Origin: Citreicoccus inhibens
Lineage (GTDB): Bacteria > Myxococcota > Myxococcia > Myxococcales > Myxococcaceae
Assembly (NCBI RefSeq): GCF_019039035.1
Contig: NZ_JAHNZT010000025.1
Span: 57,191 to 121,190 of the forward strand
Direction of reading: 5' to 3'
DNA length: 64,000 nt
Every line of letters begins with the position of its first letter. The first letter of the stretch is position 1. Shown piece by piece: positions 8,916-18,082 of this stretch. The notes beneath the pieces were generated by a model. The model worked only from the letters and a program-made list of their open reading frames with translations. It was not told the origin of the DNA and ran no database searches. Both the position numbers and the translations under genes were made by a program.

Positions 8916-9515
8916 GTGTCGCAGCCCAGGTCCTCCCGGCGGGGCCGTGCCTCGCTCGCCGCGCTGCTCGTGCTGGGGCTGACCCCGGCCGCGCGCGCGC
9001 AGGTGTCCGTCACGCCGGGGCTGGTGGTGCGGTTGCAGGTGGGGGACCAGAGCACGGAGCTGCAGCTGTCGCGTGACGCCATCCAAGGCCGCGACCTCTG
9101 GCTGCGCCGCACGGAGGAGGGGCTCGTGGGGCGCCTGCACGGCAAGCGCGTCAACGTGGGGTGGGGCGATGGCCCCGTGGAGGGCCACGTGGGGGAGGCG
9201 CCCGTGCGGCTCACCGTGCAGCCGCGCTCGGCGCAGCCGGGCGTGACGCTGGAGGGCGCGTTCGCGGGGTGGGAGACGTCCTTCGGCGTGTCGCCGGTGG
9301 GCATCTCCGGCGCGGTGGGGGGCTGCAACTACTCGCTGCCACACGCGGCCAATCGCTACGAGGGTTGGCGCACGTGTCAGGCGTCCAACCTGGGACGCGG
9401 GCCCGTGCCGGTGCGGCTGGAGTTGCCGGTGGGGCAGCTCGCGCTCGGGGAGACCGAGACGGTGGTCCTGCTCTCGCTGCTGCTCTCCGACGTCACGCTG
9501 CCGCCCCCGCCTTGA
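8916..9515 (+). CDS. secreted hypothetical protein
   Basis: A 199-residue protein with a signal peptide (RASLAALLVLGLTPAARA, cut near residue 28) and no further membrane segment, so probably periplasmic or exported. The mature part is predicted all-beta (LVVRLQVGDQSTELQLSRD and later strands) with two Cys at about 137 and 153 that could pair. The start is GTG at 8916 with AGGCAGGT just upstream. It is convergent with the next gene, with only four bases between stops. No family is recognised. Confidence 0.65.
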   Translation: MSQPRSSRRGRASLAALLVLGLTPAARAQVSVTPGLVVRLQVGDQSTELQLSRDAIQGRDLWLRRTEEGLVGRLHGKRVNVGWGDGPVEGHVGEAPVRLTVQPRSAQPGVTLEGAFAGWETSFGVSPVGISGAVGGCNYSLPHAANRYEGWRTCQASNLGRGPVPVRLELPVGQLALGETETVVLLSLLLSDVTLPPPP

Positions 9516-9519
9516 AGGC

Positions 9520-9729
9520 TCAGGCGAGGACGGTCGTGGAGAACGACAGCTCGACGCCGTTGGGGCGCACGCGCATCTGGGGACGCGAGAGCCAGTGGCA
9601 CTTCGCGCAGTAGCCGTGCGCGCCGGAGGGCGTGGCCCGGATGGACACCGAGCCACCGCACATCATGCAACCGTCAGGGAGGACGAAGTCGGCGAAGCGC
9701 TCGCCGTTGGGGGTCTCGAATTGAGTCAT
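9520..9729 (-). CDS. small zinc-ribbon protein
   Basis: A 69-residue protein with two CxxC knuckles, CMMC at residues 21-24 and CAKC at 41-44, separated by a short beta stretch. This is a typical zinc-ribbon arrangement. Start ATG at 9729. There is no DNA-binding or enzymatic domain beyond the ribbon. It is divergent from the gene at 10028, with a 298-base gap. A structural or regulatory zinc-binding role is inferred. Confidence 0.65.
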   Translation of the reverse strand: MTQFETPNGERFADFVLPDGCMMCGGSVSIRATPSGAHGYCAKCHWLSRPQMRVRPNGVELSFSTTVLA

Positions 9730-10027
9730 GCTCTTGAGGTAACGCAGGAACCGCCGCGCACAAGCGGGACTGTCTCGCCCTGACGTGCCAGACCCTGATG
9801 ACGAGCGGGCAGGCAGGCGCGCGGGACGGGAATCCTGACGGACCCACCGCGCGCTGATGGGCAGCGAACAGCGCAACCCTTGGTGGGTGGGACGGGGTTT
9901 CGCTGGCACGGAGATTTCCAAGGAAGCGCGGCCCATGGAGCGGGGGCGGGCGGGCGCTCCCCGCGCGGGTGTGGGGGCCGTGCTTCTCTCTACCCATGCG
10001 GGCGGGATTCGGAGAGGCTTGCGCCCC

Positions 10028-10312
10028 ATGAGCAATACCCTCAAGCCCTTCCTCCACCGCCCCAACCGGCAGAACATCACCAAGGAGCCGGACCCCTCGG
10101 GCCGCTGGTCCACGCAGTTCCCGGACATGATTGGCTACAGCAGCCAGGGTGGCGGCAAGGTCCCGGCTGACTTCGGCTGGAACACCAACCCGAAGCAGTG
10201 GCAGGAGGAGATGACCCCGGAGACGCTGACGCAGCGCCTCTCCGAGCTGCGCGTGCTGCCGGAGAAGCCCGCGGCCCCGGCGCTGCCCGAGTCCACGCCC
10301 GCCAAGCCGTGA
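10028..10312 (+). CDS. small conserved hypothetical protein
   Basis: A 94-residue soluble protein with no signal peptide. It opens with MSNTLKPFLHRPNRQN and has a Trp/Gly-rich centre (GRWSTQFPDMIGYSSQGG) and a Pro/Ala-rich tail. ATG at 10028 with GGAGAGG at 10010-10016 as ribosome site. It is convergent with the next gene, with one base between stops. The body looks well structured, but no domain is recognised. The 298 bases upstream hold only the two divergent promoters. Confidence 0.6.
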   Translation: MSNTLKPFLHRPNRQNITKEPDPSGRWSTQFPDMIGYSSQGGGKVPADFGWNTNPKQWQEEMTPETLTQRLSELRVLPEKPAAPALPESTPAKP

Positions 10313-10313
10313 G

Positions 10314-11498
10314 CTAGCTGAACGGCAGTCCGGCGAGCTTCTCGCCAAAGGACTCCAGCAGCGCCCGCGAGGAGGTTTCGTCGAGCCCCTCGGCGACGTC
10401 CAAGCGGGCCTTGCGCAGGAAGATGTCGAAGGGCTGCGCGCGACCGTACAGGGCGCCCGCGGCCTCCACCGCCTCGGCGAGCACGCGCGCGGCGCCGTGC
10501 GAGCCGAGCGCCAGGTGCATCCGCGCCAGCTCCAACCGTCCACCGCACGCCGCCCACACCGCGCGGTCATGTCCGGTGAGCCAGGTGCGCGTCACCTCCT
10601 CCACGGCCTCGTCGAGCAGGGCGAGGAACGGCTCCACCACGTCCGGCAGCGCGCGGGGCCCCAGCTCCGCCTGCCCCCCTGCCTCGCGCAGGGCGCCACG
10701 CACCTCCACGAGCCGGCGCTTGTATGGCGTGCGCAGCGACACCGAGGCGGGCAGGGTGACGAAGGCGGCCAGACTCTCCTCCACGTTGCGCGCGAGGGCC
10801 GGGCGCGAGGGCGGCTCTGCCTTGGCCGCGCGCTCCAGCCGCGCCAACAGGGAGCGGCGCAGGTCCGCCGCCGCGCCGCGCAGGGCCGCGCGCGAGGCCA
10901 CCTGGTTGAGGTAGCTGGGCACCACGTCCTCGCGGCGCACGTCCTCGAAGGCCGCCGCGGTGACGTAGACGAGGTCGCCGATGCGGGCGCGGAAGTCGGC
11001 GCGGAACTCGGCCAGCTCGGTCATCAGCGTCCAGCCGTCGCTGACGACCTCCGGGCGGCGCATCTGGATGCCCAGCTCGGACACGCGCCTGGCGAGCCCC
11101 TCCGCGCTCGTGTGCAGCACGGCTTCCACCTCCTGTGCCAGCCGCTCGTCGGAGCTGGCGGGCGGTGGGGCCCAGCCGGACGACGGCGCCTCCGCGGCGC
11201 GGGCGGGCGGCGGGAAGTCCTTCCGGATGGCGCTGACCAGGTGGTTCACGTCCACCACGGTGTCGCGGATGGCGGGGGCCATGGTCTCCCAGAGGGAGAG
11301 GTCCGCGCCGTCGGGCTCGACGGAGGTGGGCTCGTACTTGACGATGTTGAGGTGGCCGAGCCGATCGATGGCGACGGCCGCGGCGCGGTGCACGCGCTCC
11401 AGGCGGGCCGCGAAGTCGCGGTCCATCAAGCCTTCGAGCACGGAGACCAGTTGGGGAGGCAGCGCGTCCGGGGGCGGGCGGTTCTTCGACGCGGACAT
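10314..11498 (-). CDS. conserved hypothetical helical protein
   Basis: A 394-residue soluble, mostly alpha-helical protein without signal or membrane segments. The N-terminal third (to about residue 95) is followed by a Pro/Ala linker (PPPARAAEAPSSGWAPPPA) and a long helical C-terminal region. No catalytic motif is recognisable. ATG at 11498. It sits downstream of a predicted terminator that closes the secreted-protein gene at 11610-12269, so it is probably a separate unit. Function unknown. Confidence 0.6.
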   Translation of the reverse strand: MSASKNRPPPDALPPQLVSVLEGLMDRDFAARLERVHRAAAVAIDRLGHLNIVKYEPTSVEPDGADLSLWETMAPAIRDTVVDVNHLVSAIRKDFPPPARAAEAPSSGWAPPPASSDERLAQEVEAVLHTSAEGLARRVSELGIQMRRPEVVSDGWTLMTELAEFRADFRARIGDLVYVTAAAFEDVRREDVVPSYLNQVASRAALRGAAADLRRSLLARLERAAKAEPPSRPALARNVEESLAAFVTLPASVSLRTPYKRRLVEVRGALREAGGQAELGPRALPDVVEPFLALLDEAVEEVTRTWLTGHDRAVWAACGGRLELARMHLALGSHGAARVLAEAVEAAGALYGRAQPFDIFLRKARLDVAEGLDETSSRALLESFGEKLAGLPFS

Positions 11499-11544
11499 GG
11501 CGCGTCACCCTAGCCCAGCGTCTGGCCTGGCGCGAAAACGGGAA

Positions 11545-11592
11545 CGGCGCGTCCGACTCGGGCGCGCCGCGTCACTCTCTCCCGAGGGGGAG
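11545..11592 (-). terminator. double hairpin, putative terminator
   Basis: Two hairpins lie in tandem downstream of the secreted-protein gene: arms CGGCGCG/CGCGCCG at 11545-11551 and 11563-11569, and arms CTCCC/GGGAG at 11579-11583 and 11588-11592. No T-run follows, as is common in high-GC genomes. The placement just after a stop codon fits termination of the leftward transcript. Confidence 0.4.
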
Positions 11593-11609
11593 CGTGGGCT
11601 CAGAGCTTC

Positions 11610-12269
11610 TCAGAGCTTGATGAGCGTCAGGCCCGCGGGGCCGCTCGTATGGGCCACGCCGACGGTCAGGCACTGCTTCAGCGGCGGCAGCGGGTTGGTG
11701 ACCAGCGACTTCAGCGCGAGCGCGCCCTGGTAGCGCCCGGCGACGACGTTGCCGAAGAGGATGACCACGGGCTGCGCGATGGGCTGCGTGGCGATGCTCG
11801 CGCTGAACGCGATGGTGCTGGTGGTGCCGTCGTTCCAGGTGATGGTGGTGGTGGACGCCATGCTCGCGGACAGGCAGCTCGCGGTGCCGCCGCCATCCAC
11901 GGTGTAGTCGCCGTAGTTGAGGTTGGCGTCATCGGACGCGGTGCAGGACGAGAACTGGCCCGAGCCGGAGAGCACCACCGGCAGCGGGAGCAGGCCGATG
12001 GGCGGCGTGAAGTCCTGGTTCTGGTTGCCCGTGGGGCACGTCACGAGCACGGGGCCCGATGCCTGGAGCGGGGCCGCCATGGCCAGGGAGTCGAGCGCGT
12101 TGAGCCCCGACGTGTGGCTCGCGTCCGCGGCGGGGTCACCCGCGCTGGCGATGCCAGGAATCAGGGCGGCCATCGCCAGCCCCATGGACACGAACCGCCC
12201 CAGGCGGCGGCGCGACGGCGTGGCGCTCCCTCCAGCGCGGGCGGATGATCTGCTCTCTTTGACGGACAT
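11610..12269 (-). CDS. secreted hypothetical protein
   Basis: A 219-residue exported protein. The long signal region carries SRRRLGRF before a hydrophobic stretch, which resembles a Tat signal but lacks a perfect motif. Cleavage is likely after ASA near residue 43. The mature part is Ser/Thr-rich and all-beta, with Cys residues that could form disulfides (LVTCPTG, FSSCTASD, ASCLSAS, KQCLTVG). Start ATG at 12269 with an excellent AGGAGGAG site. It is divergent from the A2M-like gene at 12424. No family is recognised. Confidence 0.65.
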   Translation of the reverse strand: MSVKESRSSARAGGSATPSRRRLGRFVSMGLAMAALIPGIASAGDPAADASHTSGLNALDSLAMAAPLQASGPVLVTCPTGNQNQDFTPPIGLLPLPVVLSGSGQFSSCTASDDANLNYGDYTVDGGGTASCLSASMASTTTITWNDGTTSTIAFSASIATQPIAQPVVILFGNVVAGRYQGALALKSLVTNPLPPLKQCLTVGVAHTSGPAGLTLIKL

Positions 12270-12423
12270 GCGCTCCTCCTCGACTGCGGTGGTGCCCAGA
12301 GAGTGCGGCCGGGGATTTGTCGAGGGCAGACGGACCGAAGTGCGGTCGAGTGGTGTCGAGAGGATGTTGGCGCGGATGGGCGCACGCCGACCTGACATAG
12401 AGTCGGTGTGAGGAGGAGAGCAC

Positions 12424-15400
12424 ATGGGGGTCCGTCTCGGACGTCGATGGTGGGTCGGGGGGCTCGGCGCGTTGTTCCTGGGCGGAGTGGTGGCCCTCGC
12501 CGCGTCTCAGGTGTGTCTGACCACGTGGCTGTGGTGGGGCGTGGGGCTGCGACAGTGCCCCGAGGGGCGCCTCCGGCAGACCGTGGCGCTCATCGCGCGG
12601 GGCGTGTCTCGCGGGGGCGCGGGGTCGGTCTGGGTCTGGGCGGATGCCCACGGCGTGGACGCGCGGGGACACGTGCTGAACTCGCGCGTGCGGCGGGGCT
12701 CGGCGGAGCTGTTCCTCGTGGACGCCGCGGGCAAGGAGACGCCGCTGCCTCCCGCGCCTCGCGCTTCCTGGACGCGAGGCAGCCGGTTCGACCTCATGAC
12801 CGAGGTGGCCCTGCCCGAGGTCCCGGATGGGGACTACCGGCTGCGCGCCAGGCTCACGACGCCGCTGGGCCAGGACACGGTGGAGGCGCCGCTCGCGCTC
12901 TATGCACCGGCGCGCGTGCAGGTGCTGACGGACCGGCCCCTGTATGAGCCGGGGCACTCGGTGCGCTTCCGCGCGGTGGCGCTGCGGGCCCGGGACCTGG
13001 TGCCGCTGGAGAACCGGCCCGGGACGTGGACGCTGAAGGACCCGACGGGCGAAGTGGTGCTGGAGGAGCGCGCCCCCTCGGGGCCGTGGGGCGTGGTGTC
13101 GGGCGAGTTCCCGCTGGACCGGGGCGCGTCGGCCGGGAGGTGGACCGTCACCTGGGCGAGCGGCGATGCCTCGGGCGAGGCCCACTTCCAGGTCGAGCCG
13201 TTCACCCTGCCGCGCTTCCAGGTGGAGGCGCTCAGTCCTCGGCCGTTCTGGCGCGCGGGTGAGCAGCCCGAGGTGGAGGGCAAGGTCGCGTATGGCTCGG
13301 GCGCGCCGGTGGCGGGGGCCGAGGTGGCGCTGACGTGGCGCTTCGGAGGGGAGTGGCCGCCGCCCACGGAGTGGCGCAACGACGGGCTGCCGAAGAAGGC
13401 GCGCACGGATGCCGCGGGGCACTTCCAGGTGACGCTGCCGCGCGTGCCCCTGGACCTGCGGGGAAAGGCGACGCTCTCCGCCAGCGTGGTGGCGACGGAT
13501 CCCGCGGGGGACACGGCGCGAAGCGAGGTGTCGCTGCTGTTGTCCGAGGATGCGCTCGCCGTGTCGGCGATGACGGAGCTGGAGTCCGGACTGGTGGAGG
13601 GCTTCAGCAACCGCGTCTACCTGCGCGCCACGACGGCGGATGGACAGGTGCTGCCCGGCGCGGAGCTGACGGTGACGCGCGCGTGGGATGCGCGCGACGA
13701 GGGTGTGCACGCGGTGGCGGACGCGGATGGCGTGGCGGCCTTCCAGTTCGACCCGGGCCCCGCCGTGAACGTGGTGGTGCCGCCCATGCCGGTGCGGCAC
13801 ACGCCTCGGCCACCTCCGGTCCAGCTCTCGGCGTCGCGAGACCTGCTGTCCGAGGATGAGTCCGTGTCGTTGGAGGACCAGCTCGCGCTGGAGAAGAGCC
13901 TGCCCGCGCTAGCGCCCTGCGCGCGCTTCGTGTCCGAGGAGGACGGCAGCGCCGAGGCGTCCTTGGGGCTGCGGGTGAACGCGAGCGGCGCGGTGGTGGA
14001 CCTGGTGGAAGCGGATGGGGCCGGGGCTCCGCTCGTGGCGTGTCTGGGCTCCGCGCTTCGCGCGCGGGCGTTGGGCGCGGCGTCTCGCGAGCGGCTGTTG
14101 TCGCTGACGTTCTCGGTCAGTGACCCGGGGCTGCCCTCGCTGACGACGGAGACGCGCACGACGCGGGATGACGCGGGAGGGCTGGAGGCCGCGCTGCGGA
14201 CGGCCGCGCTGGATGCTCGCGCGTGTCTGCCGCCGGGTCTGGAGAATGAGGCCCCCGTGCCCGTCGCGATGACGTGGCGCACGCGCAAGGGCCGCCCCGA
14301 CGTGGCCGTGAGTTGGGCGCCGCGCTCGGGGCTGGAGGACGCGCTGTCCGCCTCCACGGTGCCGTGCATCCAGGCGCGCTTCGCGCGGTTGCAGGTGGCG
14401 CCGCCGAGCGAGGGCGAAGAGGACTCGCGCGAGGATGCGCTGGGCGTGACGTGGCTCACCGCGCATCCCGCGAACGGACCGGGAGGCGAGGGCGCGCCCC
14501 AGGCCACCACGATGCTGGGCTACCAGTTGAAGGTGGAGGCGCGGGTCGCGGGCAAGAGCGTGGGCGACACGAAGCTCGTGCTGCGGCCGGCGCAGTTGCC
14601 GGACGCGCGCCTGCGGGCCTCGCCCGTGCTGCCGAGCGCCGGCGGCGAGGTGACGGTGGAGCTGCTCCGAGGGCCGGGCTTCCGCGGCGCGCTGCCGGAG
14701 AAGCTGATCCTCCAGGCGGGCGAGGCTCGGCTGGAGTCGAAGGTGGATCGAACCACGCGCTCGGCGCGGTTCCGCTTGCCGACGGACTTCGAGGGCTGGG
14801 CCTCGGCGCAGTGGTCGGGCGCGACGGCTCGGGTCTACGTGGCGCCGCGCGCGCGGATGTCGGTGGAGGTGTCGCCGGACCGGACCGCCTACGCGCCGGG
14901 GGCGCTGGCGCATCTCCAGGTGCGCACGCGCGTGGAGGGACGTGACGGCCCGGCGGCGGTGGGGTTGGTCGGCGTGGACAGCTCGCTGGCGCAGCTGGCG
15001 CCCTTGCCGGGGCCGGACGCCATGGACTCGCTCCGGCTCGCGCCCACGCTGTCCGCGCCGGCCTTCGGCGTGCTGGACGGCCAGGCGCTGGCCATGGGGC
15101 GCATCCGCGGAGAGAACGCCGCGGCGGCGGTGCTGATGCGGGTGCAGCACGCGCCCTCGCGGGAGGAGCTGGAGCGGTCGGTGAACACGCGCGCGATGGC
15201 GACCTTCGACCCGGAGGTCGAGCTGACGGAGCCCTTCTTCGCGGTCCTCGCGGAGCTGCGCTCGCGCGCGCGGGCGTGGGAGGCGGCGGCGCCCGAGGGG
15301 ACGATCCTGGCGCCCTCGGACGTGGCGAGACTGTGGGAGCAGGCCCTGGGCGCATGTGAGCAGCGGGGCGAGCGGGTCACGGATGCCTATGGGCGGAAGT

Positions 15401-15525
15401 TGCGGCTGTCGCGATTGCCCGCGGAGCTGCTGAGCCTCACGGATCCACGGGTGATGGTGAGCGGGACGCGGTTGTCCGAGGACGTCGAGAACTGGGGCGA
15501 GTGGGTCGCCCGGGAGGCGCCATGA
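12424..15525 (+). CDS. alpha-2-macroglobulin-like protein, N-terminal half (MG domains)
   Basis: A 1033-residue protein equal to the N-terminal half of a bacterial alpha-2-macroglobulin. One membrane helix near residues 12-30 anchors it, with the rest predicted periplasmic. The MG2 signature is VLTDRPLYEPGHSVRFRAVA at about 168-187. Further MG-like beta domains follow (DAAGHFQVTLP, VEVSPDRTAYAPGALAHLQV). Between about 495 and 665 there is an inserted region with two copies of a Cys-flanked TonB-C/AgmX-like unit. The start is fixed by AGGAGGAG eight bases before the ATG. It shares an ATGA overlap with the next gene, which holds the missing A2M and thioester-domain region. Bacterial A2Ms trap proteases in the periplasm. 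Confidence 0.8.
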   Translation: MGVRLGRRWWVGGLGALFLGGVVALAASQVCLTTWLWWGVGLRQCPEGRLRQTVALIARGVSRGGAGSVWVWADAHGVDARGHVLNSRVRRGSAELFLVDAAGKETPLPPAPRASWTRGSRFDLMTEVALPEVPDGDYRLRARLTTPLGQDTVEAPLALYAPARVQVLTDRPLYEPGHSVRFRAVALRARDLVPLENRPGTWTLKDPTGEVVLEERAPSGPWGVVSGEFPLDRGASAGRWTVTWASGDASGEAHFQVEPFTLPRFQVEALSPRPFWRAGEQPEVEGKVAYGSGAPVAGAEVALTWRFGGEWPPPTEWRNDGLPKKARTDAAGHFQVTLPRVPLDLRGKATLSASVVATDPAGDTARSEVSLLLSEDALAVSAMTELESGLVEGFSNRVYLRATTADGQVLPGAELTVTRAWDARDEGVHAVADADGVAAFQFDPGPAVNVVVPPMPVRHTPRPPPVQLSASRDLLSEDESVSLEDQLALEKSLPALAPCARFVSEEDGSAEASLGLRVNASGAVVDLVEADGAGAPLVACLGSALRARALGAASRERLLSLTFSVSDPGLPSLTTETRTTRDDAGGLEAALRTAALDARACLPPGLENEAPVPVAMTWRTRKGRPDVAVSWAPRSGLEDALSASTVPCIQARFARLQVAPPSEGEEDSREDALGVTWLTAHPANGPGGEGAPQATTMLGYQLKVEARVAGKSVGDTKLVLRPAQLPDARLRASPVLPSAGGEVTVELLRGPGFRGALPEKLILQAGEARLESKVDRTTRSARFRLPTDFEGWASAQWSGATARVYVAPRARMSVEVSPDRTAYAPGALAHLQVRTRVEGRDGPAAVGLVGVDSSLAQLAPLPGPDAMDSLRLAPTLSAPAFGVLDGQALAMGRIRGENAAAAVLMRVQHAPSREELERSVNTRAMATFDPEVELTEPFFAVLAELRSRARAWEAAAPEGTILAPSDVARLWEQALGACEQRGERVTDAYGRKLRLSRLPAELLSLTDPRVMVSGTRLSEDVENWGEWVAREAP

Positions 15526-17906
15526 AGCGGGCGATGAAGGTGGGGCTGTTCCTGGGGCTGGGCGTGGTCGCGTTCCTGCTCGTGCGCGGGGTGACACGCT
15601 CGCTGTTCGGCGCCTCGGCCGATGCGCTCGAGGAAGCGGACGGCGCGATGTACGCCAGGTCCGAGGGGGGGCAGAACGCGCCCGCCGAGGAGCGGGAGGT
15701 CACGCTCTCGGAGCCCTCGGCAGACGACGAGGTGATGGCCGATAACCAAGCGCCTCCGGCCCCGTCGCAGAAGGAGTCGAAGAAGGGCTCCCGGGGCGGC
15801 GGTTCGTTTTCGCTCGGAGGCGCCGCGGCGCCGGCCAAGCCCGCCCCCGCGCCCAGGGCCGAGGTCGCCGCGAGCCCCTCGCCGGAGCCGGATGCCGCCG
15901 CCGCGCCCACGCGGGCGTGGTTCCCGGAGACGTTCCTGTTCGAGCCCCTGGTCGTGACGGACGCGTCGGGCAGCGCGACGGTGCCGGTGCGCGTGCCGGA
16001 TCGCCTGACGCAGTGGCGCGTGCTGGCGCTGGCGCACTCGCGCTCGGGAGCGCAGGCGGGCGCGGTGACGTCCTTCTCGGGGACGCTGCCCACGTACGTG
16101 GACCCCGTGCTGCCGCCATTCCTGCGCGTGGGGGACGCGGTCCGTATGCCGGTGCAGGTGGTGAACACCACGGACGCGGCGGTGGAGCGCGCGCTGAAGG
16201 TGGAGGCGACGAACGCGGGAGTGGAGGGCGGCGCGAAGACGGTGCGCGTGCCCGCGCATGGCAGCGTGGTGGAGTACGTGGCGCTGCGTGCCTCGGGCGT
16301 GGGCCCCGTGACGGTGCGGGCGGTGCTGGGCGGAGAGGACGCGGTGGTGCGCGACTTCTCCGCGTGGCCCACCGGGCGCCCCGTGGTGGAGACGCGCGGG
16401 GGCTCGCTGGCGGCGCCGCGCACGCTCTCGCTGTCGGGCCCCGCGGAGGCGCAGGCGGGCAGCGAGCGCGTGCGGCTGCTCGTGTATCCCGGCGCGCTGG
16501 GCGTGGTGCGCGCGGAGCTGGCGGCGGTGGACGCGCGAGGCGGGGGCGTGGACCAGGACGCCTACGCGCTGCTCCTCTCCGCGCAGGCGCCCGCGCTGCT
16601 GACGGCGTTGGGCGAGACGCCGGACGCCGAGGCCCTCAAGGCGCTCACGGCGGTGGCGGGTCAGCGGGTGCTGCGTGCCGCGCGCGCTCCCGACGTGGCG
16701 ACGGCGGTCCTGCTCGCGGAGGGCGCGCTGTCTCATCCGGAGAGCGCCGTGCTGGCTCGGCTGGGAGAGCGGCTGGTGGGGCAGGTGGCCTCGGCCCAGC
16801 GGCCGGACGGCACGTGTCAGGGAGGCGAGGGCTGGACGCTCCAGCGGCTGCTCGTGGCCACCGCCGAGTGCGCTCGGACGGTGCGGCTGGCGCCGGACAC
16901 GGCGGACTGGCGGCGGCGCGTGCCCACGTTCTCGCTGCGCGCGGTGGGCGCCTTCGAGCGCAACCTGTCGCTGGTGCGGGATGGCTATACGGCGGCGGCG
17001 CTGCTCACCAGCGGCGCGGTCTCGGGCTCGCTCGCGGACGCGCTGCGCCAGCGGGTGCGCGAGTCGGTGCGCACGCGCGCGGACGGCACCGCGTACCTCC
17101 CGGTGGAGCCGGGCGTGGTGCGCGCGGACAACGTCGCCCCGTCCGAGGTGGAGGCCACCGCGCTGGCCGTGCTCGCGCTGATGGGAGACGCGAAGGCGCC
17201 GCTGGCGGACCTGGGCGCGACGCTGCTCGCGGGCTATGCGCCGGGCCGGGGCTGGGGCGATGGCCGCGCCAACCTCGTGGGCCTGCGCGCGGCGCTCGCC
17301 CTGTTCCGCGAGCCGGTGCCCTCGCAGGTGCGCGTGGTGCTGGAGCGCGACGGCCAGGTGGTCTCCGAGGGGACGCATGACGCCAAGGCCCTGCGCGAGG
17401 TGCTCGCGGTGGAGGCGGCGGCGCCGGGCTCGGCGGGGGCACACACGTGGACGGTGCGCGCGGAGCCGGCGGTGTCCGGCCTGGGCTTCTCCTTGTCGCT
17501 GCTGGCGACGGTGCCGTGGAAGGCCGAGGCGCAGGGGGGGCTCCAGCTCGCCGTGAGGGCGCCGGCCGAGGCGAAGGTGGGCCAGCCGGTGGAGCTGTCA
17601 CTCCAGGCGGCGGCGCCCTCCGGCGTGGCGCTGGAGCTGCGGCAGGGGCTGCCCGCGGGTGTGCAGGTGGACCCCGTGGTCCTGGACACCCTGGTGCGCG
17701 AGGGCCACGTGACGTCGTGGCACGCCGAGGACGGCGCGGTGACGCTCGTGCTGCCGCCTCGGGGCGTGGGCGAGCCCTTCCAGGCGCGGCTGCGCGTGGT
17801 GCCCACCCTCGCGGGCACGTTGCAGGGCGGCGCCGCGACGCTGTCGGTGCTGGGCCGGCCGGACCTCGTCTCGCGCGTGCCTCCCACGACTTGGGCGGTG
17901 CGCTGA
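15522..17906 (+). CDS. alpha-2-macroglobulin-like protein, C-terminal half
   Basis: A 794-residue protein carrying the C-terminal half of the A2M fold. A membrane helix at residues 7-24 and a long low-complexity linker (about 35-128) precede the A2M-domain signature RAWFPETFLFEPLV at 131-144, continuing to VPDRLTQWRVLALA. The helical thioester-domain region starts near 335. Where thioester proteins have GC(G/V)EQ, this protein has GGGVDQ at 340-345, so the reactive Cys appears to be lost. A Cys pair occurs further on (GTCQGGEG and TAEC). It is translationally coupled to the upstream gene by ATGA, and the two probably form one complex. It may act as a non-covalent protease trap, or have another periplasmic role. 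Confidence 0.8.
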   Translation: MKRAMKVGLFLGLGVVAFLLVRGVTRSLFGASADALEEADGAMYARSEGGQNAPAEEREVTLSEPSADDEVMADNQAPPAPSQKESKKGSRGGGSFSLGGAAAPAKPAPAPRAEVAASPSPEPDAAAAPTRAWFPETFLFEPLVVTDASGSATVPVRVPDRLTQWRVLALAHSRSGAQAGAVTSFSGTLPTYVDPVLPPFLRVGDAVRMPVQVVNTTDAAVERALKVEATNAGVEGGAKTVRVPAHGSVVEYVALRASGVGPVTVRAVLGGEDAVVRDFSAWPTGRPVVETRGGSLAAPRTLSLSGPAEAQAGSERVRLLVYPGALGVVRAELAAVDARGGGVDQDAYALLLSAQAPALLTALGETPDAEALKALTAVAGQRVLRAARAPDVATAVLLAEGALSHPESAVLARLGERLVGQVASAQRPDGTCQGGEGWTLQRLLVATAECARTVRLAPDTADWRRRVPTFSLRAVGAFERNLSLVRDGYTAAALLTSGAVSGSLADALRQRVRESVRTRADGTAYLPVEPGVVRADNVAPSEVEATALAVLALMGDAKAPLADLGATLLAGYAPGRGWGDGRANLVGLRAALALFREPVPSQVRVVLERDGQVVSEGTHDAKALREVLAVEAAAPGSAGAHTWTVRAEPAVSGLGFSLSLLATVPWKAEAQGGLQLAVRAPAEAKVGQPVELSLQAAAPSGVALELRQGLPAGVQVDPVVLDTLVREGHVTSWHAEDGAVTLVLPPRGVGEPFQARLRVVPTLAGTLQGGAATLSVLGRPDLVSRVPPTTWAVR

Positions 17907-17994
17907 GGTCACCTCACCCCAGGATACCTGGCTGACACACACTCAGCCCTGCGGGGACGCGTCAAGATGGACCACGGTGTAACGCGCCGCGGTC

Positions 17995-18020
17995 GCCGTG
18001 CATTCGCGCGGGCCGTGCAT
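17995..18020. repeat. 9-base direct repeat upstream of EAD1-protease gene
   Basis: GCCGTGCAT occurs at 17995-18003 and again at 18012-18020, with a 17-base period, in the 176-base gap before the protease gene. It could be a tandem regulator site or chance. The rest of the gap shows no clear promoter. Confidence 0.3.
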
Positions 18021-18082
18021 ACACTGCGAGGACGCCGTGACACGGGCGCGGACTTCGCGAGTGGCAGGGTGGTGAGGACACG

